A stretch of 64,000 nt of DNA from Isoetes taiwanensis. Lineage: Eukaryota; Streptophyta; Lycopodiopsida; Isoetales; Isoetaceae. Positions 11,161 to 23,079 of the stretch are shown one piece after another (the first letter of the stretch is position 1; each line of letters starts with the position of its first letter). The position numbers and the translations under genes were made by a program. The notes under the pieces were generated by a model. The model was given only the letters and a program-made list of their open reading frames with translations. It was not told the DNA's origin and made no database searches. Where the stretch lies: contig JAJEKV010000112.1 in NCBI GenBank assembly GCA_021234155.1, positions 2,034,282 to 2,098,281 on the forward strand, given 5' to 3'.

Positions 11161-11364
11161 TTTAAATTTGGATTTTCCGGCATGGAGGAAAATCTTTTTG
11201 GATTTTTCTTTAGCTGATTTCCCTAAGGTTTTGGGGGTATTAGCAGCCGGGAAAAATCTATTGTTTAAATTTTCCGGCCTGGAGGAAAGTCTTTTTGGAT
11301 TTTTTTCTTTAGCTGATTTCCTTAAGGTTTTGAGGGTATTAGCAGCCGGGAAAAATTCTCGACT
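11161..11364 (+). repeat. Two tandem ~102-bp units
   Basis: A unit starting TTTAAAT, through CCGGC-TGGAGGAAA, TCTTTTTGGATTTTT, CTTTAGCTGATTTCC and GGTATTAGCAGCCGGGAAAAA, is present at 11161-11262 and again at 11263-11364 with a few differences. The break of the large duplication falls inside this array. Confidence 0.85.
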
Positions 11365-13420
11365 ATCCAAAAATCAGGCATTTTTTTCCCTTCTTAGAAG
11401 ATTTGGGATTTGGGCTAACGGGCTGGAGAGATTTGTGGCTTGAGGACACCATGTCGGCATGCATGCCACGCTGCAAGACGCCACGATTTAGGGCACATAA
11501 GGAAGGCTTCTAGATTTTTCAATCGATCTGCCAAAGAGTTTTTGATCGATTATGAACCCAGCCTCTACTTTTATTGCAAATTTGTCTCTTCCAGAGGATC
11601 GACATACTGGAGCATGGCTTTAGATCATGAATCTGATCTGCTATTTGCCTTTATATGGATTTCGATTTGTCAATTACATGGCCTGTCAGTGGATTTTTAG
11701 CAGATGGTCTGGAAGGGCTTTTGTTTTTTCCAGGAAGGATTTGATTTATCGAGTTGGTCTCTACATCATTGAGTGTTTCTTGGATGTATGATGTGTGGTT
11801 CATCCACGTATGTATGTTATATTGAGTGTTCTTTGAATGTATGATGTATGGTTCCTAGGTGTGCAATGGCGCCGTGTTCCTGGGCAAAGATCTGTACTTG
11901 GTGCGGAGAGCTCTGTAGATTGGAGCTATAAATCTGCTCCTTATTCTGCAAGAAGGCCTTCAGTGAGACATAACACAGGCGTCATTATTCTGGTCCTGAG
12001 GCTTTGGCCATAAGGTATGGCAGATAAACAACGTCAGACAAATCTTTTTGACAAATCTATCATACAGCTGCAACAGAGATTGTGATCAGTTTATCTATGT
12101 CCACTAAGTCTACAAAGAATCGCAGACCAGGTATGTCCTCCACGCCTTTTCCACTATTTTAATTGACAATAGCTCTTCCATTGAAGCACCATTGTGACTG
12201 CACAAAGGTGCTAAAATACGTTTTGATGCAGTAATGGGCTTCAAGTCTAAACATCCTTTCATATTCATCCTCTAAGCTTTCTAATATGATCAGGTAGATG
12301 GAGAGGCATATCATGACGTTTTAAATTCAATCAGAACTTTTAAGCTGTAAGTATGTCCATTATTATTTTTCATGACCTGCCATTTAAAGTAGAAGCTTTA
12401 GCATCATAAATATGGAGTTAGACAAACGTGGAATGTTGTTTTATTTGCCTAGATATATCCCTCAGTCACAACAAGTGACATAGATATTGATTATTTTTGC
12501 ACATACATGCTTTAGTGTTTCAAGCTAAATATAAATGCAAAATGCAACATGAAAGTTACAGAGGTCATATCTGTGTTTTGATTCATGTTGCATCTGTATT
12601 GCAGTTGTTGTTTGTTAGTACTATATAGATTTTTGGAATTGGGCATACGTTCACTTATTATATACAGAGAACCTGTATCAAGTTCTTAAGCCTCATATAT
12701 TATTTGTACATCTCCATGTTCTCTGCTTTCCTTATGCATGTCAAACTTATGCACCGAAATAGAGATCCTGGACACGACTACAAGAATCAAACACTTATCT
12801 TGGCTTCTCTTATCGTGGCTTCTCTTATGCTTGCCCTTCTTCCATATTTGCGGACTTAATTGTTCTTCATGCTTTCTTTATGTTATAAAAAAATCTAGCC
12901 ATTCTATTATACAGCTGCCACAGAGATTGTGATCAGTTTAGCTGTATGTGATTTATTTTGGCTAGATGTGTAAGAATAATGGGATCTTGACATTTGAAGG
13001 ACTGTTGTAAGACGTGCATGGAAGATTTGAATGGTTTGCTTGACCATTTGGAAACTTGATGGATGCATGTCTTGCATCTTATTGGGCTATCTTATTAAAT
13101 CTGAATCATGGTACGGTAGCTTAAACCATGCTCAAAAAGATATCAAAAATGAGGGAAAAACCATCGCTAATGGAATTTATTTCACTAACCAGTCCCGGAT
13201 AGCAGAGTATGATACAACACATTGTTGTAGTTCCAGATAAACTCTAGCTCCAGATATTGGTGTTACGATGGCATAAGATGTGGTGTTGTCCCAGAGCTAG
13301 ATTGTTATATAAAGGCACATCATAGCAGCTAGACGCTAATTTAGATAGATCCTAACTACATGCAGGTCTGCCACAACTTCAAAAGATGCAAAATATGCAC
13401 TTGGAGTGCTTAAAGAAGTC
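11193..13420 (+). repeat. 2,228-bp direct duplication, copy 1
   Basis: The block from TCTTTTTGGATT at 11193 to GAAGTC at 13420 is repeated head to tail at 13421-15646. The open frames inside (for example 11440-11700 and 12738-12932) match no recognised family and are short. It holds an internal direct repeat of about 45 bp (around 12053 and 12897, sharing ATACAGCTGC-ACAGAGATTG). I see no mobile-element ends, so its nature is unknown. Confidence 0.92.
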
Positions 13421-15646
13421 TCTTTTTGGATTTTTCTTTAGCTGATTTCCCTAAGGTTTTGGGGGTATTAGCAGCCGGGAAAAATCTATTGTTTAAATTT
13501 TCCGGCCTGGAGGAAAGTCTTTTTGGATTTTTTTCTTTAGCTGATTTCCTTAAGGTTTTGAGGGTATTAGCAGCCGGGAAAAATTCTCGACTATCCAAAA
13601 ATCAGGCATTTTTTTCCCTTCTTAGAAGATTTGGGATTTGGGCTAACGGGCTGGAGAGATTTGTGGCTTGAGGACACCATGTCGGCATGCATGCCACGCT
13701 GCAAGACGCCACGATTTAGGGCACATAAGGAAGGCTTCTAGATTTTTCAATCGATCTGCCAAAGAGTTTTTGATCGATTATGAACCCAGCCTCTACTTTT
13801 ATTGCAAATTTGTCTCTTCCAGAGGATCGACATACTGGAGCATGGCTTTAGATCATGAATCTGATCTGCTATTTGCCTTTATATGGATTTCGATTTGTCA
13901 ATTACATGGCCTGTCAGTGGATTTTTAGCAGATGGTCTGGAAGGGCTTTTGTTTTTTCCAGGAAGGATTTGATTTATCGAGTTGGTCTCTACATCATTGA
14001 GTGTTTCTTGGATGTATGATGTGTGGTTCATCCACGTATGTATGTTATATTGAGTGTTCTTTGAATGTATGATGTATGGTTCCTAGGTGTGCAATGGCGC
14101 CGTGTTCCTGGGCAAAGATCTGTACTTGGTGCGGAGAGCTCTGTAGATTGGAGCTATAAATCCGCTCCTTATTCTGCAAGAAGGCCTTCAGTGAGACATA
14201 ACACAGGCGTCATTATTCTGGTCCTGAGGCTTTGGCCATAAGGTATGGCAGATAAACAACGTCAGACAAATCTTTTTGACAAATCTATCATACAGCTGCA
14301 ACAGAGATTGTGATCAGTTTATCTATGTCCACTAAGTCTACAAAGAATCGCAGACCAGGTATGTCCTCCACGCCTTTTCCACTATTTTAATTGACAATAG
14401 CTCTTCCATTGAAGCACCATTGTGACTGCACAAAGGTGCTAAAATACGTTTTGATGCAGTAATGGGCTTCAAGTCTAAACATCCTTTCATATTCATCCTC
14501 TAAGCTTTCTAATATGATCAGGTAGATGGAGAGGCATATCATGACGTTTTAAATTCAATCAGAACTTTTAAGCTGTAAGTATGTCCATTATTATTTTTCA
14601 TGACCTGCCATTTAAAGTAGAAGCTTTAGCATCATAAATATGGAGTTAGACAAACGTGGAATGTTGTTTTATTTGCCTAGATATATCCCTCAGTCACAAC
14701 AAGTGACATAGATATTGATTATTTTTGCACATACATGCTTTAGTGTTTCAAGCTAAATATAAATGCAAAATGCAACATGAAAGTTACAGAGGTCATATCT
14801 GTGTTTTGATTCATGTTGCATCTGTATTGCAGTTGTTGTTTGTTAGTACTATATAGATTTTTGGAATTGGGCATACGTTCACTTATTATATACAGAGAAC
14901 CTGTATCAAGTTCTTAAGCCTCATATATTATTTGTACATCTCCATGTTCTCTGCTTTCCTTATGCATGTCAAACTTATGCACCGAAATAGAGATCCTGGA
15001 CACGACTACAAGAATCAAACACTTATCTTGGCTTCTCTTATCGTGGCTTCTCTTATGCTTGCCCTTCTTCGATATTTGCGGACTTAATTGTTCTTCATGC
15101 TTTCTTTATGTTATAAAAAAATCTAGCCATTCTATTATACAGCTGCCACAGAGATTGTGATCAGTTTAGCTGTATGTGATTTATTTTGGCTAGATGTGTA
15201 AGAATAATGGGATCTTGACATTTGAAGGACTGTTGTAAGACGTGCATGGAAGATTTGAATGGTTTGCTTGACCATTTGGAAACTTGATGGATGCATGTCT
15301 TGCATCTTATTGGGCTATCTTATTAAATCTGAATCATGGTACGGTAGCTTAAACCATGCTCAAAAAGATATCGAAAATGAGGGAAAAACCATCGCTAATG
15401 GAATTTATTTCACTAACCAGTCCCGGATAGCAGAGTATGATACAACACATTGTTGTAGTTCCAAATAAACTAGCTCCAGATATTGGTGTTACGATGGCAT
15501 AAGATGTGGTGTTGTCCCAGAGCTAGATTGTTATATAAAGGCACATCATAGCAGCTAGACGCTAATTTAGATAGATCCTAACTACATGCAGGTCTGCGAC
15601 AACTTCAAAAGATGCAAAATATGCACTTGGAGTGCTTAAAGAAGTC
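13421..15646 (+). repeat. 2.2-kb direct duplication, copy 2
   Basis: Nearly identical to the preceding copy. Differences I could find by eye are about six: T to C near 14162, C to G near 15071, A to G near 15373, G to A near 15463, loss of CT near 15470, and C to G near 15598. The spacing is 2,228 bp until the two-base loss, then 2,226. The unit ends GAAGTC and continues TCTGCAGAGG outside, against TCTTTTTGGA at the inner junction, so only TCT is shared at the break. Confidence 0.92.
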
Positions 15647-16185
15647 TCTGCAGAGGTTGCATTGAATTGCCATTCCCAACAAGGAAAGATGAAGCCTATC
15701 GTTATTCTAGAAGGTAAAACTTGGGATTATTTTTCCAAGAAACAGATGGAAACTAGCAGGTTCTGCAAATTCTTCCTGACTTACACAAGAGTAATTCCTC
15801 TTTTGCATTCCATGCAGGATCATGAAAACATCTACAGAAGTATGATGGAAGGATCCACAACTATTGAGGTTAAACAAACCTAAGTAAGGCTCCTTATCCT
15901 TTATCAATACATCATGCCAAATAGTGTATGATGAAAATTGTGTGGATATCTTAGCATGCTAATTTGTCAACATGGTTTATTTTGGAAGGTGATCTTTTTG
16001 TGTAAAGCTGCATCCACACATGCAAAGCCTGTCAGGAGTCATGTAAACTTACAAGTTGGTGCTTCAAGATGTAGTTCTAAGACATGGTTGCTCTATTCCT
16101 ATAATGAGATAGGTCAATATCTGCTGAAAACACTTCTCGGATGGCATGTAAAAAAACGACATTGGTGGAATATCATGCAGTAACT
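15647..16185 (+). other. Unique flank of the duplication, no known gene
   Basis: A short frame (15632-15883) and another (15938-16183) are open, but neither matches a family I recognise and no splice signals join them. Treated as non-coding. Confidence 0.35.
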
Positions 16186-16290
16186 GCTATGTTATCATTC
16201 ACAGAAGAATCCAGCTCACAGGAGTAGCTGGTATGTTATCATTGACAGAAGAATCCAGCTCACAGGAATCCAGCTCGGAAGAATCCAGTC
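16186..16290 (+). repeat. Short tandem repeat, 43-bp period
   Basis: TATGTTATCATT-ACAGAAGAATCC-AGCTCACAGGA occurs at 16189 and again at 16232, followed by extra partial AGAATCCAGCTC units. Confidence 0.8.
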
Positions 16291-16684
16291 CGCAAAAGAG
16301 GCATCATCAATTATCAAAATTAGTAATTGGTAGTTAGACTGCTATATAAAATTTCCAATTTTGTGACAGCTGCAACCAGTGACAATGGGAAGTTTAGAAA
16401 CACACATGCTTACAGAAAGATGATTTTTTAGAATGCCAATACTAGGCCATGCTCAACTCAGAAATACGCATGACTAGACAGATGAATTATAGAATGTCAA
16501 TACTATGATTAGACAGAAGAATTATAGAATGTCAATATGCCATGCTCATCTCAGACATGTATACGTTAGATAGATACAAAAGGACATGATCGACACTAGC
16601 ATAGAAATTACATAGGTGCAAGATATTACTCGGAACAAATACCAGATTTAGGACCATGTCGTTTTAACAGTTTCCTTTGTGCAT

Positions 16685-16806
16685 AAGAGGCGTCAAACTT
16701 CAACGTAATGCCCCCAAGGCTTCAAAGATTACAATGTGTGATCCCAAGAGGCGTCAAACTTCAACGTAATGCCCCCAAGGCTTCAAAGATTACAATGTGT
16801 GATCCC
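16685..16806 (+). repeat. Perfect tandem duplication, 61-bp period
   Basis: AAGAGGCGTCAAACTTCAAC through to AATGTGTGATCCC is present at 16685 and again at 16746 with no differences seen. Confidence 0.9.
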
Positions 16807-16969
16807 TTTTTGTTTTGCCTGTGAAATAATTTGAGGCAATGTTTTGCAACTTCGTAGAAAAAAATTGTATTAAACAATTGCAAAAATATGAAGGATCGGG
16901 CTATATATCATGCTATAAATAAAGGGTATATTGGAAAGTTACATAAAGAACCACATAAAGACAATAATA

Positions 16970-17200
16970 GCTAGGGTCTTTAATGTTAGCTTATTCAACA
17001 TGTCTACAACACTATCTCAAGGAAGTGAATTGTCTACTTTCATTTCACTATAACATTCATCAATGGTGTAACTACTTACAATGAGGATCTTTAATGTTAG
17101 CTTATTCAACATGTCTACAACACTATCTCACGGAAGTAAATTGTTTGTGCAAACTTTCATTTCACTATAACATTCATCAATGGTGTAACTACTTGCATAG
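16970..17200 (+). repeat. Tandem duplication, ~111-bp period
   Basis: TCTTTAATGTTAGCTTATTC with the following CACTATCTCA, TTTCATTTCACTATAACATT and ATGGTGTAACTACTT is repeated from 16978 and from 17089. The second unit carries a short insertion (TTTGTGCAAAC). Confidence 0.85.
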
Positions 17201-17765
17201 ACGTAAATGAGCAAAACATATTTTTCTCTTCTTTTTCTCCCCTTTTTTTTTGTTAATAATCAAAAGGTAAAAAGGGGCATCCTTAACCTTATCTGGGTTG
17301 GCAAGTCCAAGAACAAAGTCTGTTCATTTCGTCACTGCATGCCCCTGTTCCTAAGTACACTAACAATGTAGTATTATTTAGATTTCCAAGTTAATATTTC
17401 TTGCATGGTTGTCCTCAATTCAACTATATGCTTCCATAAAGGGAGGAGGAGAAGGAAATTTAAGATCAACAAACCAATATGTATTTTGAAGCAATAATAT
17501 TTCATCTTCCTACTCCTAGCCCCGTTCAAATTTAGCAAGGCAATGTCCATGTGTCTACGCCTTCATGGTTGCCTATATCAAAATTGTACTGTCGGGCCTC
17601 CATTACTAGTATAGTACTTAAGATTGCATTACATGCTTATAAAGTACTTCAAATGCTTGTAACTTGCAACGAATGTGTCATTACTAAGTGGAACTGAACT
17701 GGCACCACTAGACTCAACTCATCGAGAGCTTCCAAAGAGTAGTTGTTTGGCATCACTTCCTCGTG
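17201..17765. other. Spacer, nothing recognised
   Basis: AT-rich sequence without recognisable coding or repeat content. Confidence 0.3.
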
Positions 17766-17779
17766 GTGGAACATCGGAC

Positions 17780-18240
17780 CATCGTGTTCAAGAGAACTTT
17801 AGGGAATTTGAAACGAATCTCACAGATTATGAATGAATCTTAGGGAATTTTTCAAGGAATCTGAAATATATAAGAAAAAATTCACAAAATATTGGAGAAT
17901 CTTAAAGAATCTTGAGGAATCCAATCAATACTGAAGGGACTTTGAACACCAGGTAGAGCTAGATACCGGTTCTTTGTGTGTTTTTGAAAGACTGGTCCGT
18001 CTAGAAGGAAGTTAGAGAAGGTTGAGAGCACCTAAGGGCATTTCAAAGAATCTAAGAGATTATTGATAGAATCCAATGGGACCTTGGAGAATTGGAGATG
18101 ACTTCAAGAACCTTATGAGAATCTAAAAGAATCTTAGAGGATCTTAAAGAATTTTGATGGAGTCTTGGGGCTTAAGGGCATTCTCCGAGAATGTTGAAGG
18201 AATCTTAAGGGATATAGAGAATCTTAAGAAATTCTTTAGT
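17780..18240 (+). repeat. Degenerate GAATCTTA-type short repeat
   Basis: Irregular units such as GAATCTTAGGGAATTT, GAATCTTAAAGAATCTTGAG, GAATCTAAAAGAATCTTAG and GAATCTTAAGGGATATAG recur every 10-40 bp on a purine-rich strand. It looks like an old minisatellite and has no reading frame of interest. Confidence 0.6.
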
Positions 18241-18241
18241 A

Positions 18242-20403
18242 TAACTTGTGCCAAAATGTCAACAAAACATAGGAACAGGGTTTGCTTGGAAGGAGAAAGA
18301 CCTAACATGATTTGGATCAAAGTTAATCTGCTTACTACCATTCAGCAGACTGCCTCAGCTCATAAAGCTCTTTGGGGGCTTAGATATGACAAAGATTGGG
18401 ATCGGATTGGGAAGTTTAAAAATGCATATAACTTTTTCTTCCTAATACTAACTGATGCTGATGGTTTATTACACAGAGCAGCAGAGGAGGCTGAGGAACT
18501 TGGGAGCCCCTATCAGGTGGCTCAGTAACAATGAGAATGAGGACTTCTATATCCCAAAAATGGAGCTGGAACAACACTTCATCACACTTAAGCAAGTCAG
18601 AAGCTGCTGGACAGGTCAGATGTATGGAGGTACAATGGATTGAAGCCATACTTTCAAAACCTTTTCCATACTTGGCAGCAGTGTGACGCTCCCTGAACAT
18701 ATACGACACTCGGGCGTATACGTACGGGGACTTTCCCCTCCTATGGCAACCATCTCGCCATGAGCAGGGCCCTCCGTCTAACTCGGGCCATTTGTAGAGA
18801 GATGCCCGGGTGAAGGACACGGAGGTGTCATTCGGCCCACGCCTTCAATGGGACTCCTAAGTTGCGGAAGCGTGAATACATGTTAGCACACAGCATAAAT
18901 CATATATAAATAACCACCCCGAAGGGTGGCACATCCATCCAAGTACTAACGGCAAAGAGTATGCATCTAATTCTAAGGAAAACACCCCAAACCCCAGGTT
19001 CTACCCCAGCTCAGACTCTAGTGAGGATCGACTGACGGCTAGGTCTCAAGAGATCAGCAGACCGAATCTTGGCATGGCGTTGGCTGGCATAGAACATCGG
19101 CTAGGGTTGTCCACTCCATCCGCCCCTCCTGTGCACACTTTGCAGATGAGTCCAATCATGCTATGGCGTCACTTTAGCCTTCCAGACACGCAGACTCAAG
19201 GTATCACCCTTTGAGCCTACTCCAGGGTTCATGAAGCCCGTCCCGATGAGGGCGGTGGGAAGTGTCCCCTTCCAGATCACAAAGGGTTCCATGGGTGAGC
19301 TAGAGAATACGTGCCGCATCAGCGACCCCCATCCGTGCAGACTTACTCACCCTAAATCTACTCAAAGTGCAAGATGCTCCATACCGGATCACACCTCTAC
19401 ACCCCGAGGGAGTGTCGGACCCATACCCGAGCCCTCGTGGCTCCGGCTATCGCCCTAGCCCAATGTAGGAGTCTCGGGAGCCTTTTATGTTCGTGCAAGA
19501 CCCCACCCCACTTCACCACTTTGTGTCCCTTGTTTGGTGCTAAGCAATTCCATAGCATCCACGACTCGGTGGTCTCTTGTGCCAGCCGCATATAATGGGA
19601 AATACAGGGGATCCTACCTAGGAGCATACTAATAAACATGGCTCGGGGGTCTCTACCCCCTTAATTCCCCCATTTCAAGAGTAATACTATGCAAAGAACT
19701 ATCAATCCATCATTTAAGAGCAAGTACGAATCGGAGATAAGGAGAACTCACCTTTGCAATCAAGGGTTAGTTCCTCCCTGTGTAAAAGCATAGAGAACAC
19801 AGAAAAACAAGAAATACACACAACAAGTGCCCAACGGGCGCTACCCAAGCTTCTGAGACTAACCGGGTCCGATCGGGCTTGGGATGGCTCCATCTCGATT
19901 TGTTTGAAGGGTGCCCGTCACGCACTCCTCCTCCTCCATCTCCAATTGCTCCTAATTCGAATTGGGACACAAAAGCCCTAATTTGGGTGTCCAAAATGGA
20001 AACCCTGCCTTGCCCAATCGATTTGGGCCAGGTGGCATGTCACTAATTAGCTAATTTGGTATTTTAGCTTTTTTTAATATTAGGATAAGCCCTAAATTCG
20101 AATTAGGGTTATGGGTTAGGTTTCCACCTTTATAATTTAATTATTAACATAGCTAACCTTAGCTTATGAATAATTAATGTGCCATTAATTATTCATAGTG
20201 ACGTGTCATGTATTTATACTTAAATATGCATATAAATATGTGGAACGTCACAAGCAGAAAAGGGAAGCTCGAGTTTTGATGCTGATGGACTATACCACCT
20301 TTACTGTTGAGGAACTGGATGAGTTCCTGAATATCTTTGGCAGATCGGCTGTTGCAGACCTCTCTATCCAAGATCTGCTGGAGGCAAACCACCTTAGTAT
20401 TTG
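18242..20403 (+). pseudogene. Unidentified gene fragment split by a solo LTR
   Basis: Coding-like stretches: 18258-18411 (NMIWIKVNLLTTIQQTASAH, KALWGLRYDKDWDRIGKFK), 18476-18605 (APIRWLSNNENEDFYIPKME, LEQHFITLKQ) and, after a frame change, LLDRSDVWRYNGLKPYFQN and LFHTWQQ running to the LTR at 18681. When the LTR and one AGCAG are set aside, the same frame continues after 20257 as KREARVLMLMDYTTFTVEEL, DEFLNIFGR and ends SIQDLLEANHLSI at 20403. A TACTAAC-like branch site and TTACACAG lie before 18476, so introns are possible. I do not recognise the family. The insertion, and the frame change near 18603, mean it is not expected to work. Confidence 0.5.
18682..20252 (+). mobile_element. Solo LTR (1,571 bp) with AGCAG target duplication
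   Basis: Begins TGTGACGCTCCC and ends TGGAACGTCACA: TG...CA ends with short inverted repeats (TGTGACG / CGTCACA). It is flanked on both sides by the same five bases, AGCAG (18677-18681 and 20253-20257), the duplication size made by LTR-retrotransposon integrases. A relative lies at 29318-30814. No primer site or internal domain follows, so this is a solo LTR left by recombination. The superfamily cannot be told from the LTR alone; plant Ty3/gypsy LTRs often begin this way. Confidence 0.85.
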
Positions 20404-20602
20404 ACTGGTCTTTGGTTACAGTCTACTCTTAACTCTAATTATATTTTCTGTATGCAGCCAAAATGGCTAGTATCCTTCCTTATGTTGTTTCATAAAGGAA
20501 GAATTTTGTGTCTTGCTTTTTTGATTAATCTTCCTGTTTTTTTGGGAAGATCCTGACATGATGTATTCCATGTAAAATGAATACAAAACCCACCTTGCCT
20601 TC

Positions 20603-20627
20603 AAAAAAAAAAAAAAAAAAAAAAAAA
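20603..20627 (+). other. A25 tract after the unidentified gene fragment
   Basis: Twenty-five A in a row, 200 bp downstream of the stop at 20403 and just after GTAAAATGAATACAAAACCC. This looks like a genomic copy of a poly(A) tail, which would make the upstream sequence a retrocopy. A simple A-run is the alternative. Confidence 0.5.
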
Positions 20628-20639
20628 CACAAGACAATT

Positions 20640-21720
20640 GGATTTTCGTGTGTCTAAAAATGGCTTTTGCATAGTTCTGGCAATAAAGCCGCTGCGATAA
20701 ATTTCTTGTAAGGCCATTGTGCGCTGCCTACATATTATAAAATAAATAAATTAAAATAAATCCTCACAACTTGTGCCTACCTAAAAGATCCACCAACCCA
20801 CTTAACAAGTAAGTGGACTTCAAAAAGCATATTTAACACACCGTGTGTCGTATACCTACTATCTATAAATGGAGTAGTTACAATAAAGCACTATGCCATA
20901 TCCTAATGGCTTTGTGATCATTTGCCTTCCAAATGAGAGGATACGAGTCCACCCTCAAGTCAAATCACCATCCTCAAACCAATGGAAGGGCAATAAATTG
21001 CCCAAAAGCCCTTAGTATTTCAAAGTTCCTAAAAAGCCCAAAACTAATTTCCGAAGTAGAAATTTTCGTCAGCGCCACTCACGGCCTGCCAGGTCAGCTG
21101 GCGGCCGCCAGAATTTCTTCGCAAAATTTTCCTGCTGACGAAAATTCTACAACAAAAAAAAAAGGGGGCTTGAAATTTGCCCCCAATTTTCTCTTTCCGG
21201 TTGTTTTTCGGCAGACTCTGCTGGCGGCACCGCTGATCCTGGGACGGCTGCTCAAATGCTCCGCTTAACTTGAAACGGCAGATCAGGCGGTGCAATCAGG
21301 TGGAGATCAAGTGAATTTTTCGGCTTGAAAGAACAGGGTGTTTTGGGGCGAAATTTTAAGGCCCTTTTTTTTCGTATTTCTTAAATAGCCCCCTAACATT
21401 TGGTGGGCACAGCTAGCCGGTGAAATTCCAGCAATTAATTAGAGACCAAACTCAAAAGCAAATGTTATTCCTTCCAAAGAGGCCCCTTAAATTGGACCAC
21501 CTTGATTGAATTTGTAGACACATGGTTTTCTGTAAATTTTGAATTCTCTTTTAAACAAATTTCATTCGCTCATTTTGAATGCATTTGCAGACTTGCTATG
21601 TTACCTTCAACCCAACCTAAATTACCCATAAACTTGAACCAATTGCTAGTTGACATACTTGGTCTACGTAAAAAACAACATTTCGTACCTCTGGAAGCAA
21701 ACGCCTTATTTTTTGGCAAT
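20640..21720. other. Spacer containing a 95-bp inverted repeat
   Basis: Mostly AT-rich. At 21055-21149 arms GTAGAAATTTTCGTCAGC and GCTGACGAAAATTCTAC pair across a G+C-rich centre containing the palindrome CTGGCGGCCGCCAG. No coding sequence was recognised. Confidence 0.5.
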
Positions 21721-22205
21721 CACTTCTACTTCTCAAGGCCTAGAATGCAATTGGAAGTGTCCCAGCATAGTGTAGAAGGAAACTCCACTCCCAGATACTT
21801 GTAGGTGGGTGTCATCTCCACTTGTTGCCCTCGATAAGTGAATGAAGGGGGCCTTGAATGGCGCGAGGATGAGATTAGGACCACCTTAGTCTTGGCCAGA
21901 TTGACGTTCATGTCTGTGGCCTGGCAGAATGCATCCAGAGCATCTAGGTGAGACTGCATATCCTCTGGAGTGTGAGCTAAGAGGTCAACATCATCTGCAT
22001 AGATGAGTTGCCTGATGACCTGATGCAAAAGTTGGGTCCCGCCACCCCCATTGTCCATGAGCTAGTGTTCCAACTGGTCAATGTACAGACCAAACAATGT
22101 TGGGGAAAGAGGACATCCCTGGCGGACCCCAATACTGCTAGTGAATGGCTGTCCCGTCATCCGTATCTGACCGGCCATCGCCGCGCAAATTTAGTGCAGC
22201 GCTGA
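21720..22205 (-). mobile_element. LINE reverse-transcriptase fragment
   Basis: Minus-strand reading gives GVRQGCPLSPTLFGLYIDQL (22150-22070), LIYADDVDLLAHTPEDMQSH (about 22005-21940), MNVNLAKTKVVLISSSR and TPTYKYLGVEFPSTLCW (to about 21750). These are RT palm motifs including the catalytic YADD. It is the same lineage as the 1.9-7.0 kb LINE but less decayed in this stretch. Both ends are cut and no 3' tail is present. Confidence 0.85.
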
Positions 22206-22222
22206 ATGCAAATTCTTCCTGC

Positions 22223-22341
22223 AAGGTTCTTATGGAAAGGGGCATTTTGGAAATTTTGAAAACACTAGGGACTTTTCAAGTAAGGTTCTTATGGAAAGGG
22301 GCATTTTGGAAATTTTGAAAACACTAGGGACTTTTCAAGTA
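22223..22341 (+). repeat. Tandem duplication, 59-bp period
   Basis: AAGGTTCTTATGGAAAGGGG through ACACTAGGGACTTTTCAAGT is present at 22223 and 22282 without visible differences. Confidence 0.9.
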
Positions 22342-22344
22342 CTG

Positions 22345-23040
22345 AAAATTTAAGGGTGTTTTGATAAATTTCCCAAAAGAAACATTAGAAAGCACAACTA
22401 ATTGGTAGAAGGGACACAAAAGCTAAACTAATCCAGAACATTAAAATGAAAACCACAACAGCTCTGCACCAAGAACACCACATGTTTGCCATATTTTGAA
22501 AATCTCTAACTACACTACGTTTCAGATCATCAATAAAGAGGTTTTATCATATTAGAATGGCATGCCAATATGCAAGAATTAAAAAGCCTTCAATATAGGG
22601 AACAGGAAAATGAATAGCAAACTACAGGGGAAAGAATATAAACCCTAGTAATGAATTCTTAGCGAGTTGATCAATTCATTAAGCAGCCTCAATTTGCTTA
22701 TGTCTTCCATTTTGGGCAATTATACACTTCCACTATGCTGTAGCCTCCAAAATTTGGTAATTGGATACTTTTAAAGCTAAAAGGGCCTTCCGTCTGAGCA
22801 TTCTAACCAGGCATCAGTACAGCAAAAATAAGTTTCCAGTTGTCATTTAATTATTGAGCACATTTCATAGTTCCTGGCACTGCACAGTATTTATATGCAG
22901 CGATTCTGTCCACAGTATGGCTTATTAGCTGGTGGAATAAAAATATACTTTATTACATATGCGATAATTAATAAATAATTTGACCCCCTTGGTGATACAG
23001 ATACCTAGAACTAAGGTTTACACAAGGACTGTGCTACCTG
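22345..23040. other. 3' flank of the glucuronokinase gene
   Basis: AT-rich, no gene seen. The part next to 23040 would be the 3' UTR of the minus-strand gene. Confidence 0.35.
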
Positions 23041-23079
23041 AGCAGCTTGCAATGTGAAACCATGCCGTTGGCAAGCTTC

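Noticed and set aside
11440-15468. Pairs of identical short proteins 2,228 bp apart
   Set aside because: Identity follows from the DNA duplication; no family match, no splice support, and third positions are not specially variable.
17780-18240. Regular spacing that could suggest a CRISPR-like array
   Set aside because: Units are degenerate, spacing varies from 10 to 40 bp, there are no conserved repeats with unique spacers, and the context is eukaryotic.
19231-19994. Open frames inside the solo LTR
   Set aside because: They are not kept in the second LTR copy and LTRs of this kind are not coding.
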